DNA from: Aureobasidium sp. EXF-3400
Lineage: Eukaryota; Ascomycota; Dothideomycetes; Dothideales; Saccotheciaceae
Assembly (NCBI GenBank): GCA_024195585.1
Contig: SWBL01000171.1
Span: forward strand, 41,490 to 105,489
Direction: 5' to 3'
DNA: 64,000 nt
The notes beneath the pieces were generated by a model. That model ran no database searches. It was given only the letters and a program-made list of their open reading frames with translations, and was not told the origin of the DNA. A program made the position numbers and the translations under genes. Shown here in pieces: positions 12,044 to 23,851 of the stretch. How positions within the stretch are numbered: the first letter of the stretch is position 1; the number at the start of each line of letters is the position of its first letter.

Positions 12044-12600
12044 GGCGGATGGGACAGCGATCTGTCAGGAGCGGTCGACAGAGAGTTTTCGCTCAACTTA
12101 AGCGCATGATGGACGAACTAAGATCACTTACTCCACCATCAGGCGCTGGCGTTCAGAGCTGTGCTGGTGGCAGCCTTTGGGACTCCCGTATCGCCAGAAG
12201 CACGACACGGTTCGGGCCCTTTCCGACCATCCAGGACTTCCATTTCTGGCTTCGAGGCGGCTTCCGCTATGATGACCACAAGCACAAAGAGAGAATGAGA
12301 GGCCAAGAAGGACAAGAGATGGCAGAGATGGAGGTCATGCAGGATGGGCCCTGGCCACCTCCTGTTTTCACCCACGCGGACTTGAATTATAGCAACATAC
12401 TGGTGCACGGCCAGGAAGTCGTGGGGATCATTGACTGGGAATTCTCGGGATGGTATCCGCACTATTGGGAGTATACCTCTGCTTGGTATGGCGGTATCCT
12501 TTGCACTGAGTGGCAAGATGCCTTGGCTCAGTTCTTGGAGACACACCCAGCAGAACTTACCATGGAAATCACGCGACAGAAATGGTGGGGTGCAATATGA
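12044..12600 (+). pseudogene. Aminoglycoside-phosphotransferase-like fragment
   Basis: The frame encodes the C-terminal lobe of a fungal APH-family kinase-like protein. The catalytic loop is HADLNYSNILV (His codon 12,372-12,374, Brenner-type HxDxxxxN). The metal-binding segment GIIDWEFSGWYPHYWEYTSAW has its Asp at 12,433. Upstream, QLKRMMDELRSLTPP matches the inter-lobe helix of the family. The N-terminal lobe with the nucleotide-binding strand is missing, and no start codon suits a full protein. Family homologues usually carry a Trp-containing helix just before QLKRMM; here a similar segment (GWDSDLSGAVDR) appears in another frame, which suggests a frameshift near 12,080. I call it a truncated relic, though an unrecognised 5' exon is possible. 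Confidence 0.6.
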
Positions 12601-12697
12601 TCAAACGACAGAACTTTTTCTCGTAGGGTTGATGTTTGTTGCGATTGCAGCACTACCGAGCCTTCCTGTCCTTACAGACCTTTTGAACCGATCCAAC

Positions 12698-13270
12698 TCA
12701 AGCTATGATCTCTTTGTCCTCGAGCATGTCCCACATAGGTCTCGGACCTTGAAGATCTCCTTGCCGGTATCGACCAGCAGCAGTCTTCTCAGCCACATAC
12801 CGCCTTCCGAACTCTTCAATCTTCTTCCAATCCAACTCTGACGTACCAACCGCCTTGCCATCTTTTGCTATTTCCTCCAGAACACTGGCTATCCAGCTTC
12901 TACACCTCCAACTGGGATCATTTTGAACAACGGGTACGCGCTCGAAAATGGCAGGCAGGCGATCGATGTCCTCCACTTTTGCGATCAAGATGCGTGCGAG
13001 CAGTTGAGCTATTACTTTTATGTTGGTTAATGGCATTGTTTCGATCTCCATCCAGTGAGAGGAGGATTGGTGACATGATGGCGTGTGCCAGGTACTTCTT
13101 TGGAAGACTCCTTTTTGGGTCCGACGAGCAGGGCCCAGTGATATCTACGACAACGTGAGCCTCGGCTGTTTGGACCAGGTTCAAAATATGTTTCCTCACC
13201 TGCTTTCTTCCTTGTTGGTAACACCGCTAGGGTAGAGTGCAACATACAGACGAGGTTTTCCTGAGGGCAT
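12698..13270 (-). pseudogene. Small conserved fungal protein, single frameshift
   Basis: Minus-strand gene starting at ATG 13,270 (MPSGKPRLYVALYPSG). Exon 1 is 13,200-13,270. The intron is 13,145-13,199 (GTGAGG...GTCGTAG, 55 nt). Exon 2 starts at 13,144 with RYHWALLVGPKKE. After VTNPPLTGW the reading frame breaks near 13,045 and continues one frame over as IETMPLTNIKV, then ILIAKVEDIDRLPAIFERVP, to the stop at 12,698. The parts resemble a widespread, unnamed fungal family of about 150-170 residues that starts with a YHWALLVGPK strand. No intron fits between the two halves (only 29 nt could be removed), so this is a one-base deletion or a sequence error. It lies tail to tail with the phosphotransferase fragment. 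Confidence 0.6.
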
Positions 13271-13861
13271 TCTGTTGTCTGATACAAGATGTTTGGATAC
13301 CTCACAATTTTCATGGCCACGCCGTTGGGATATAAGGTTCTCTGCTTGTATCTACGGCGGCTGTTGAGGCGTTGGCGCCTGCTCAGCGCATATTAGTTAG
13401 GCGCTCGCGTCCATATTGGGACAACCAACTGACCGCAGTCACATATGTATCAACAAGAGCAGCATGGTTGTGCAGACCTGATCGTTTTCTGTGTACATCT
13501 AAGACAGGCTTTGTATGATTCTGTATTGGCTAAGGACAGCGATGCCGACAATGCTGAATGCCTCATGTATGGCGCTTCTATCAATGCGTCGAATAGGACT
13601 GCATAAGCGGCATTGGAAGTTATTGATCTTTGAGCTTGGTCTCGATGCTTAAGATAGTCGTAACCTTGCCGCATCGACATGCAAAGCTGCACATGCATGT
13701 GTCCGCGATGCGGGTATGATTCAGGTGCGTAGCCATTAGTAACAATGCCTGGCATCTCCAACGCATAACAAACTTGAAATATGCTCTCTATGGCAGCTGA
13801 TTCGCTCTCAAATTTACCATCTCGACATCTTACAGTGTTAGGCTGATGGAAAGCCACAAAT

Positions 13862-15204
13862 ATGTGGGCATCGACACTTCTAGCTATGTTAGTATTTGCC
13901 TGTCGATTTCGTCGTGTCTTGATCACTGACTTGTGGAAAAGGATATTCCAAACGGCTACACCCCTGCTTTCATCAGCTATCAGGGAGCTACTCAAAGCAG
14001 AGGCTACCTGACGTACAAGACAATGTCTAGCTACAACCCAGGTCTATGCACTGCCGCTTGTGTACGAAAGACAACATGATTTCCGTGGATGTCTATCAAA
14101 CCTGACACATGAACAGGATGCTACACCCAATTGCGTGTTTGCCAACATCTACTACGAAAAGGATCCAGACAAGAACAATAACCCCGTGGATGTCATCAAG
14201 TGCTCGTTATATAGCATGTCCCAGACCAACGCAACCGCAACAAACAAGGGCCAATACCGCGGTAGCTTTCAGGTACTCGTGACTGGATCCAATGGTTACA
14301 ACAAAGCAGCCGCCCCTATTGCCCCTACAGGCTATAGTCTTCAGTCACTACCTGCTGCAGTTAACGCACCTCTCTTCGATAGCCAAGGCCAGGGAAGGTT
14401 CATACAGCCTGTCTACTTGTCATCCTACAGTCCAAGCTTATGCGCCGCGGCCTGTGATAAGCAAACTCAGTACGACAAGAGCACTGCTTCTGACGATTGT
14501 AACTATAAGAGTTGTGTTTACGCAAATCTGTATTACCTGATCAAAGATGGTGCCCCCCAGACTGTGGTATGGTCAAAAGAGGTGCGATCCCTACCCCGAG
14601 TTTGGTCGCTCATTGGCCCGCCCAGAAGATCTCGGCCGCTTGTTCGCTTGTTGCGACTGGCACCTTTACCACTACTGTGACTAGTCTAGCGGCCACCCCT
14701 GTCGTGACGGTAATTTCTATCTTGCAAAGCACTACTACCAGTATATCCACAAACACCACTACCACCACAACTACAAAGGTCTAACCGACATCTGGCGCTT
14801 TCAGTATAGACGACTCGGCTGGAAATTCCTTCACCTACGGTACTGGCAGTCCGCCCGGGTTTGAAGCCCAAAAACACAGTTACGCCATCATGAATCTCGA
14901 CTCAGGCAGCTTCTTGCGCGGCGACGGGGGTTCTTACTACGCATATGTCGCCTCCCAGACCGGCAACGACAGACTACTCATGGGCCAGAATGTTCCAAAC
15001 GCCAACAAATTGTTCTGCTCGTTGAAGAATTTTGCAGCTGCTTCTGGCGCTCTGACGTGCTCTATTGGTGGACCAGAGGGTCAAGAAAATATCTTACAGC
15101 TCTGTGGCACCATACACTACGTTGGGACAGAGGTAGCCGCTGGTTGTAAGCAAGTGACCTTTACCGCAACTGCATTCAAATCATATTTTCCTGGATTTGG
15201 TTAG
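13862..15204 (+). pseudogene. Secreted Cys-repeat (PAN/apple-like) protein with internal stop
   Basis: Reconstructed exons: 13,862-13,891 (uncertain; MWASTLLAML), 13,942-14,061, 14,117-14,566 and 14,626-15,204, all joined in phase 0 by introns of 50-59 nt. The protein has two similar units: LCTAAC ... PNCVFANIYY ... KCSLYS, and LCAAACDK ... KSCVYANLYYLIKDG. These are followed by a Thr-rich linker and a C-terminal domain (from GNSFTYGTGSPPG to YFPGFG). This layout resembles fungal extracellular proteins with apple-like Cys units. In the last exon a TAA at 14,782-14,784 interrupts a frame that is otherwise open and sensible on both sides, so the gene appears disabled by one stop. The signal-peptide exon is weakly supported. 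Confidence 0.5.
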
Positions 15205-15963
15205 CGAGTTGTGTCATATAGGCACAAGAATATGACAGCCAGTATCACCCGCCCAAAACCGGCTCAAACAGAGAGGACCAATCTCGTGTGACCCTGACAA
15301 CCTGAGGGATCCTTTTCTAGGAGCTCATCACGAATAGTGACATGTGTAAATGGAGAATTGAAGGCCACGAGTGATTAGGCGTCTACATTAGGTCCTCGCG
15401 ATATTGTTTGAGCACCTATTTATAGTACCCTAGTCATTCTTTTGCGTGGTGGGTCCTGAAAAACCATGTGTACCACAGCGACTGAGTCAGCTTCAGAGAT
15501 TCAGGTGCTTAATGAATGTGCTTGCGACTTTCGACCAGCAATCTTTGAGAAGGTAGTTTCCTATGGGTCTGTCCGTCCGTCCGATCCAGTGTCATTATCG
15601 AACCAACGAACTGTTTGTCCTTCTGACAGACCTCTTTCTCGTCTTGGCGGATGGAGAAATCTGCAATGGTGATGAATCGGCCGTAAGATACTGGCTATCT
15701 CTTCGTATATGCTCGTGAGTGCCCAAAATACCGCACCAGCTTGAGAGGGCAAAGAAACCATGTTGATCAGCAGCGGAAGCAAGGCAGAAATGAGCCCGAG
15801 GTTGTTCAAGCTGCTGTGGATGGGCGCAAACCGCTCGACGTTTATGAATACAATATACAGAAACTAGAACGAGCAATCAAGCGTACAGCAATGGTTATGT
15901 TTCACTCCTCGAGCATGGACGTCATCAGAATTTGCCTTAGAGAGACCAGTGAGCGACGGATTC
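15205..15963. other. Intergenic region
   Basis: About 760 nt between the damaged Cys-repeat gene and the 3' end of the DUF7580 gene. Short frames on both strands show no domain or splice partners. I see no RNA gene or repeat in it. Confidence 0.5.
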
Positions 15964-17707
15964 TCAAGCGTTCCACATCTTGAGCTCATCTTTCAAGGGT
16001 ACAATGACCTGATCTACCACGGTCTGCCTGAAGGATTTATTCTGCAGATCAACATTCGTGCTTGCGAAGCAGCCAATGCAAAAAGACACTGCCTTGTAAA
16101 AGCCTATGGGCATTTCTTCCTTGTCTTGTTGCACCCAGCGTCTGACTGTTTGTAGATCTGAGAAGCTCTGACTTGGTCCAGAATCTGCTTGTAATCGCCT
16201 TGAATTGATGGGCTCGCGGAAAAAGATTTCGAGCAGCATGATTCCGAGGTTGAGGAATGAACAGTTGTCATCCGTGTCGTCATCCATTGTTATTGCTTGA
16301 GGGACAGTCTGTGGCTGAGGACAACTTGAGTACGTCTGTCGGATATAGGGTTTGTCGAAGTCGATGGAATTTGCCGTAGCCTCGTTGATGAATAGGACGT
16401 TTTTTGCACGCCATGAACCACATAACCAGGGCGTGGCTCGCAGCTGTAGGAATGATGATGCGACTGTGAGGCCGAGCAGATAAGCCTGTTTACTGCTGAA
16501 CGGTCTGGCGCGTGTCAAGACCGAAGAGCCAGTCAGGACTTCCTCGAGGCTAGTAGAAGAGCCGTTTCGTTCTTGATGCCCAGCAATGATGGGCTGGGTT
16601 ATTGGATACCCTCCAAGTAGCCTTTGCTGATGATCAAGGCAGAGAGTGCGGTGAGACTGGCCTTGTGGAAGTAACATAGTCTTGCAGAGACAATCGATTT
16701 CCGGCAATATCGAAGGGTCGAATGGAGATGATGTAGTGGTCGTGGCAAAGTTGACTTTGGCCGACGGTTTTTGTGTCGTTCGAGGGTCTCCCGTGAGAAC
16801 GTAAACTTCCAAGCAATGCCAACGGTTGAGCAGCCTGCCGTCCAAGAAGGCGATTGAAAACAACACACGTTCTTCAGCATCCTGATCAGGCACACCGGAT
16901 CTGAAGATACGAGACTCAAGCTGCAAATCTATGATGTGGTCTGTGTGGGCGGAACATGCCCACGCCCCTCCAAGGCATCGATGCAGCCGCTCAGCGCATT
17001 CGCGAATATGATGAATGGGTGTCGTGAATGTCGTCTTTGGTGCAGCAGAGCGCAGACCCTCGAGCCGTCTGCTGCTCTCAGTGAACTGATACAGAGCACT
17101 GTTGTACCGACCCAGCTCTTCAAGTAAAGGTTGTATATGACCACTCCGGAACCCGAACTTTAGCTTCTTCTTGAACTCGTAAACCTTAGAACGTGAGGTG
17201 CCTGGAGATGGATTGTGCTTCGGTGGATGGGCGAGCAGCAGGTGTTCGAGCTGAGGACCGGTGATCTATGCGCACGTTTAGCCAGGTATGCGGAACGCGA
17301 CTCGGCTGACTGACATTGCCCTGCCGCTGAATGTCTAGCAGAGAAGCTATTCTTGCCATGACGTCTTGCATCTGCTTCATGACGAGGAAGTAGGTGTTGT
17401 AGACAGTACCCAAGCGCTTCTTCAGTCTATCCTCAAGGGCGGCGTTCCTCCAGGGTGAGCCATAACCGTGAGCGATCATGTCACGTAGCTCGTCCTGAGG
17501 CACCACATCGACGAGGAGTTCTTCGAGTGCGCTGTTATACAGACCATACTCGACCGTCAGCTTCGTTCGGTACCGCGCTAGCTCCTCACGATAGACAACC
17601 AGCTTCAGTACTCGGACAGGTCGAAGGCCGTCCTCGTAGTGCTCGATCGCAGAGATGAAGAGCGGGATCACAGCAAGCACAAGACCAGCAATCTCGATAC
17701 CAGACAT
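15964..17707 (-). CDS. DUF7580-domain protein
   Basis: Two exons: 17,315-17,707 and 15,964-17,265, with a 49-nt phase-0 intron (GTCAGT...CATAG). Together they give 564 residues. The N-terminus MSGIEIAGLVLAVIPLFIS followed by AIEHYEDGLRP is the hallmark start of the fungal DUF7580 family. The spliced region gives KFGFRSGHIQPLLEEL, also typical. The C-terminal half carries FDKPYI and NLGIMLLEIFF, the kinase-fold-like segment of DUF7580. The function is not established. Members often sit beside genes for STAND or HeLo-type proteins, and the first 20 residues resemble the hydrophobic N-terminal helix of those regulators. It is divergently transcribed from the large STAND-like gene; their starts are 299 nt apart, so a shared promoter is likely. 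Confidence 0.85.
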
Positions 17708-18006
17708 GACGGCTCACACGTTGAGTGCAGAGCTGTACATCCAACTGGATTGTGTGTCGAGTCGGCGATTGCTGGCGGTCGGGCAAGGCTGAGGATTAAT
17801 TCGGCTAAAGCCTGCAGGATGCCTTTGTGGCTGGAGTCCAGCGGCACTGCAACTCGTCTGGTTGGTCAAAAGCGCTGACACATGATATTGCACGGGCGAT
17901 CTCGAGTTTGCTGACTTCCAGATTGTGATTATGCCACCTTGCGACAGTTCGTCGCCTGCCAGATGGGCTTATACCAGCGCCATTCGATCAAGAACTTTGC
18001 GGCGGG
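17708..18006. promoter_or_regulatory. Bidirectional promoter region
   Basis: A 299-nt gap separates the divergent start codons of the DUF7580 gene and the STAND-like gene. No canonical TATA box stands out on either strand. The plus-strand frame containing ATG 18,007 is open back to 17,929 without another ATG, so the start at 18,007 is the earliest available. Co-regulation is an inference from geometry. Confidence 0.4.
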
Positions 18007-21000
18007 ATGCTTACCCTCCGAGCGGCAACCGAATCATGCATACACAGCTTCGCTATCGTCTGCCACGAGATCAAGCTGCATGCTCCTGCTGCTTGCGAGG
18101 AGATGCGTGAAGAATTTGGCAGGTTCAGAGTCTGGACAGGAAACCTCGGAGCTTTGGCCAAGGGTCATAGCGCCCTTGACTGGCGACTGCGCGATGCCGA
18201 CGTGATGCGCTCCACCGTCCTGTACCTCCTCGAAGAATTGCTGAACACCCTTGAGCTTGGTATGTAAACACTGATCGTGATTCCATCGGTACTGGTGTCT
18301 CACCTCGATTCAGCATCTGTATTGGCCCGTAATGAAGCTCCTGAAGTCTTCCTGGGAGCTGAGACGCTCGACGACAATGATGTTCTTGATAATATCTCAC
18401 TCCCCTCAGATGATGAACTAGACACTATTAGCCAGCCTGGCGATGGCTTGTCTCATGTTTCACGAAGAGTTCAAGACTTGATCAAGGATCTGTACAAGTT
18501 GTCCTTCAGGATTCGAAACTCAACCTCGAAGCCAGCCAGAGCAATCCACTACAAGGAAATCGACATGTCATCAGGCCTCGACATATTCGGTGACGGTTTC
18601 GCCGTGTTAGATAGAGCTCATGTCTCTGAGTTATTCAGAAGTCTTCGGCGTGATCATCCATCCTTGACTGAAGATGATGATATCCTTGTGCGACGGTTCG
18701 CGAAGGCCAATACTGCTCGCCGAAGACAGTTCCGGTACTGGCAAAAGCACGCCCAAAAGCTCGCCATCACCGAAGTCCCAGAACCTGTCATTCCGATTGT
18801 CATTGCCTTGGAACACCGCAAAGAAAATGTAACGACACAAGCTCCGCCGAAGCCTGGCACCAATACACAAACGTCTCGGAGTCACCCAGGGAAGACAATA
18901 CTCACAACGACTGAAGCGACTTTCTTCGATCCAAAGTTGGATTTGACAACTCTCGAGACACAGTCCGTTATCTCTTCTGCGACAACAGCTCGTGACCTCG
19001 AGGGAAAACCTGCCGATCTGCCCCCCCCACCAGCTGCGGCTCTTGAGGGTCAAGATTTTGTTTGTCCATACTGCTTTGTACTCTGTCCATCCTCTCACGG
19101 CCACGGTCGTGCTTGGAGGTTAGTCATTAGCCCATCCGGATTGCGCACTGCTAACGCGTAAACAGAAAACATATACTTCAAGATCTTCAGCCATACTCAT
19201 GCACATACACGAACTGCACTTCGGCTGATCGCTTGTTTGGATCACGTCGTAAATGGCTAGAGCACGAGGAATCTCAACACAGGAAAGTATGGATGTGTCG
19301 CTTTCATCCTACTACTACATTCTCGAATCAGCACGATTTCGAGCAACATCTGCGCCAGGAAAACCACGGACACGTCACGGAATCGCAAATCAAGGACTTT
19401 GCCAGTATTGCGCAATCATTTGCCGAGGATGTGCGTCCAAAATGTCCCATATGCTTAGAACAAAGCACGAGTATTCCCTTGTTCCCTGCCCATCTTGCTC
19501 ACCACTTGGAACGGATCGCCACTTTCTCGATACCACGCGGGATCGAAGACGAAGATTCAACAAGTCTTGCAAGCTTCAAGGCAATCTCACGGAGCATGAG
19601 CGATCGCCTCTCCATCAACTCAGACTTGTCCATCTGCTCATCGCAAGATTCGGCGGCCAGTTCTCATCATGAACAAAGTCCACTCAAGGATGAGATTGTC
19701 CAGTGGTTCCTCGCTATCAGTGACTGCGACCTAAGGCCTCCAGCGCAACCTGCCAGCTCTCTCGACCCTGCTTTGCTTTATGGACTCCAGGAGAGTCCAG
19801 AGTACACGTCATGGTACGATGGATCTTCACCAGGTCGACTGGTGTGCCGCGCTGATACCGATGCACGGAAGGTGAGTCATTATGTCCAGCGCTTGAATCC
19901 ATGGGTTTACTGGAAATTGACAAACACCAGACAATGTTCTCACTTGCCGTATATCATAATCTCAAGTCCAGAGTCCGTCCTGAAGTTCCAGTCATCTGTG
20001 CCTTTCTACGCGACGAATATGAAACCTTGCCTACGCCTAGGGATATTCTTGCCAACCTCATATACCAACTTCTGACTCAAACACACGCCATCTCCGTCGA
20101 ACTGCTAGACTTCCATCACTTATGGGAACCCTCTGCAACAGGGCCTTCTTTGACAGTCTTGAACGATGTTTTTTGCTCCCTCTTAGATTCGGTCCCCAGA
20201 GTGTACTTAGTTCTCGATGGACCGACTGAGGCTAACAGACTGCTAGCTCCATTAATTGGCATCATCTCGAACGCAGCGAATCTGAGTGTCCTATTTAGTT
20301 CTTCGCATCGACCGTTCTGTTCCCGTTGCGAACGTAACGTCGTCACGCGCTGGCGGTGCAAAATATGCTCTAGTGGGCGATTCGAACTGTGTGCTGAGTG
20401 TAAAGACTTGGGCCGAGGATGTTTTAGTCCTTATCACCGCTTGCTCGAATCTGAAGAAGACCAGGTCATGATAGACGTCGATACGTTATGCTTGATTGAC
20501 CATCGCAAACGCAGTTTTGGTCGAGCTATGAATTCAAGAATCGCGGAGATTCAAAGAGAAAATCTAAATGACGATCAGGGACAAACACCACTGATTGACG
20601 AAGCATTCGAGAGAATTATGAGCAACACCATCGGGAATAGCGGATACGAAGATCTCGCCATGGCGGCATTTGATGTCGTCCGACATGCGTTTTGGCCGCT
20701 CAAGGACCATCAATTCAAGACAGCCGTCCGTCACGTCCTTCGCTGCCGACGCCCACACCCAATAACATATCCCACGATCACCGATGTGATAGAGGCCACC
20801 GGTGGTCTGTTGATCGTGCAACAGGACCCCGTGATCACTTGGTTCCATCCCTCTTTAGCTGGGTATTTTGAGAGATCACACGCTCGCTGGTTTCCTTCGG
20901 GGCATGCTAGTATGGCTTTGGCATGCCTTACCGTTCTTATGTCACAAGCAATCCCTACTGATGCGGGCGGCACCGGGAACTGGGCTACTGGGTCTTTGTT

Positions 21001-23851
21001 CGGCTATGCCGCTTGCACGTGGGGTCAACATCTTCGTGCCTGCTCGCCTAATCCGGTTTTGGAAGACATGGCTATGAAATACCTCGAGGATAATGAGAAG
21101 TTAAATCTGGGAATCTTGACCGCGTACACTCTGCAGCCAGAAGATATGGCATTTGGGTTTGATGCCGGTGAAGGTCTAGCGGCAGCACACGTTTGCTCCA
21201 TCTTTGGTCTTACGAACTTACTCCAACGCCTACCGACTGCGGAGCTTTACCGAGAGGCTTCGTCTACGGGTAGGATACCACTAGCTTATGCCTCCAGAAT
21301 GGGTTATGTTGACACAGTGGATTTCCTGCTCAATCCGCACGCTGCATCATCGTCAGAAAGTGCTGGCGCATTGAGGGTGAAAGCTGGAATGGCTTCTGCC
21401 TTGAGACTAGCATCAATACATGGCCGTGACAAAGTGGTACAGCTGCTGCTTTTCAGAGGTGCAGATGTCAACGCTAAGGATAGTGCGGCGAAGGTCTCTG
21501 GAGAGACATCATTGATCTCTGCTGCCAGAATGGGTCACACAGATATCGTCAGGTTACTCCTAGAACATGGCGCTGATGTCAATGCTAAGGACAGTGGCGA
21601 CGACGGTCCTAGAGAGACACCACTCATCTCTGCTTCCAGACGGGGTCATGCTGATATTGTCAGACTGCTTCTAGAACATGGCGCCAACCCGAACTCGGAA
21701 AGCGCTGGGAGATTGGTTGACCTCGGCGATGCTCATGGACGGACATCTCTTGCATATGCTTGCAGAATGGGTCATGTGGATACAGTAAAGCTGCTGCTAG
21801 ATCACGGCGCCGATCCAGTTCTGGACTACGGTGCTCAGTTCAACGACACCCACGACGTTGGGTTTACCGTCCTTCATGAGGCTATCAAATCAAGACAACT
21901 GCCTGTAGTGGAAGCACTTCTACGCTCGCCTGTCGTGAAGCTCACACCGATCATATTGGGGGAAAGTGAGACTGTATCTTTTCTGATGTCATTACTCCAA
22001 TTGGGATCACTGGACATTCTGACACTGGCACTCGCCCGAGATGATCTTGATGTTAACGAAAAGGACCATAATGGAAGGACCGCGGTCTGGTGGTTACTAA
22101 GTTCGTCTCGCGACAAGTACGACCCCGAATTTCAAGTAGATGCCATGCGGCTTATCGTTCAGCATCCGAAGTGCGACATCAACGCAGTCGACCTAGGAGG
22201 TCGGACATATGTTATGCGACTCCTCGATGTACGCATACTCAACGTCAAATTGCTGAGCCTACTATTGGAGAATGGAGCCGACGTGAACCATGTGGACGAG
22301 GACGGAGAAACCGCAATTTTCCACGCCGTGACTATTCGATACAGTCTTGAGATCACCTCGTTACTGATACTGCATGGAGCCGATCTGACCATCAAGAATC
22401 GGTGGGGTCAAAGTCTGACACACCGACTCGTAGCTGACATGGAAGATTCACAAGACCTTCAATATCTCGATCTTCTCCTTGAACGCAAGCCTGAACTCAT
22501 CGGCACTCAGGATGAGAGGGGTCGGACTCCCTTACATCTAGCCCTGGTCTTCGGGAAGACTGATATAGCAAAGGAGCTGCTCGCAAGGGCAGCGGATGAT
22601 AAAGTCTTGGACAAATTTGGACGAGCTCCGTTCGATGTTGCTTGCCAGTACGGGCGAACCGCGTTACTCCCACAGCTCGCACCGGTTGGTCTATACCTAG
22701 TCGAGTCAGATCCCACAGCAGAAGAGATAGTCATTGCTCCTCGAGTGCACCGCTCCGCTCCTGAACGCCATCGTCAGAGGATTTCACGTCGCCATGGACC
22801 TCAATCAGTCCGAAGTGATGCAGAACTCCATGCCACTGCGCAACAGGTCAGCACCGAGATCTCTGACCCCTTGGATTGGAAACAGATTTATTCTGTGAAC
22901 CCTCTGGACGAAGTATATGATCTTGACCCCCCTCTAGATCCATTGTTTCCTATACATGAGGGCGAGACGCCTTCTTTCGATCCCAACCCTTCGGACGAAG
23001 GAATGACTTGGAACGATGAAGAGCATAGTGCGCCAGAATTCAGAACGTTTGACTACCAGTCCATCCAGCCAACGGAGGGCTTCAATGACGATAGTGTGCC
23101 AGAATTCGGAGCGCTCACCTACCAGCCTCTCCAGGCAATGGACATATTTAATGACGAGACATTCGGACAAGAAGCAGATTCCAGTCACACTACGGGCACC
23201 AACACTCTGAATCCCGATGAAGCTATGTTAGAGTTGCAGCTTGACAAATTACCCGCCTGGTCGCTTGGCTATCTAGGTAAGTACAAGATGATCGATGATG
23301 GCTGAAAAGCTGACATGACATGTACAGGACGACTTGACAAGCTCCTCGAAAAATTACAGAATCGTGATACCGACCCCCTGGAACGATGCCCTGATGATGG
23401 CAACACTGCGCTGCATACAGTGATCAAATCAACTCCAACACCAGCTCCAAACATGTCACGTTTACCACCTTTGAGACATAGCGTCTTTTACGATTTGCTT
23501 GCTCGGGTCAAGCAGGATTGCAGTCCGCAAAACGGCTGTGAAGAGACCCCATTGCATACAGCTACCCTCGCCTCTCAAATTGAGATGGCGCTGATGCTCA
23601 TCGAGGCAGGTGCTAATCTTAGCTTGCGGGACAATCTTGAGAGGACTCCTCTCGATCTTGCAAAGGAGCTGGAACAAGACGAGGTTGTGGCTAGCATAGA
23701 AGACGCCCTTAACAATGGCACTGTTGAGGAGCATCGTGAAGGGCTCGAAGGCATCGTCAAAAAGCCTATTCCTCCTGTTGTTCACCCGCTCCGATCTTCT
23801 CGGAGAATTCAAAAGCACGGGTTGACACTGGAGAGGAGGCGGCTAGCTTGA
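18007..23851 (+). CDS. STAND-like protein: zinc fingers, degenerate NACHT, ZZ, ankyrins
   Basis: Five exons: 18,007-18,259; 18,314-19,118; 19,166-19,871; 19,931-23,276; 23,328-23,851. The four introns are 47-59 nt, all GT-AG and frame-preserving, giving 1877 residues. An N-terminal fungal domain (RFRVWTGNLGA ... LDWRLRD) comes first. C2H2-like fingers follow at about 330-480 (CPYCFVLC, WRKHILQDLQPYSC, CPICLEQ with paired His). The nucleotide-binding core is degenerate: at residues 582-589 ADTDARKT stands where a Walker A motif belongs. Lys and Thr are kept but both glycines are lost. A Walker-B-like RVYLVLDGPTEA lies near 680 and a sensor-like strand just after it. A ZZ-type finger (CSRCERN ... 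CKIC ... LCAEC) sits at about 718-755. Ankyrin repeats run from about 1034 to 1510 and again in the last exon. It is probably an intracellular NLR-like sensor or scaffold; nucleotide hydrolysis is doubtful. Confidence 0.88.

Noticed and set aside
13450..13995. 181-residue minus-strand frame
   Set aside because: No domain; Cys-rich tail looks random, and its 5' part is antisense to the Cys-repeat gene exons.
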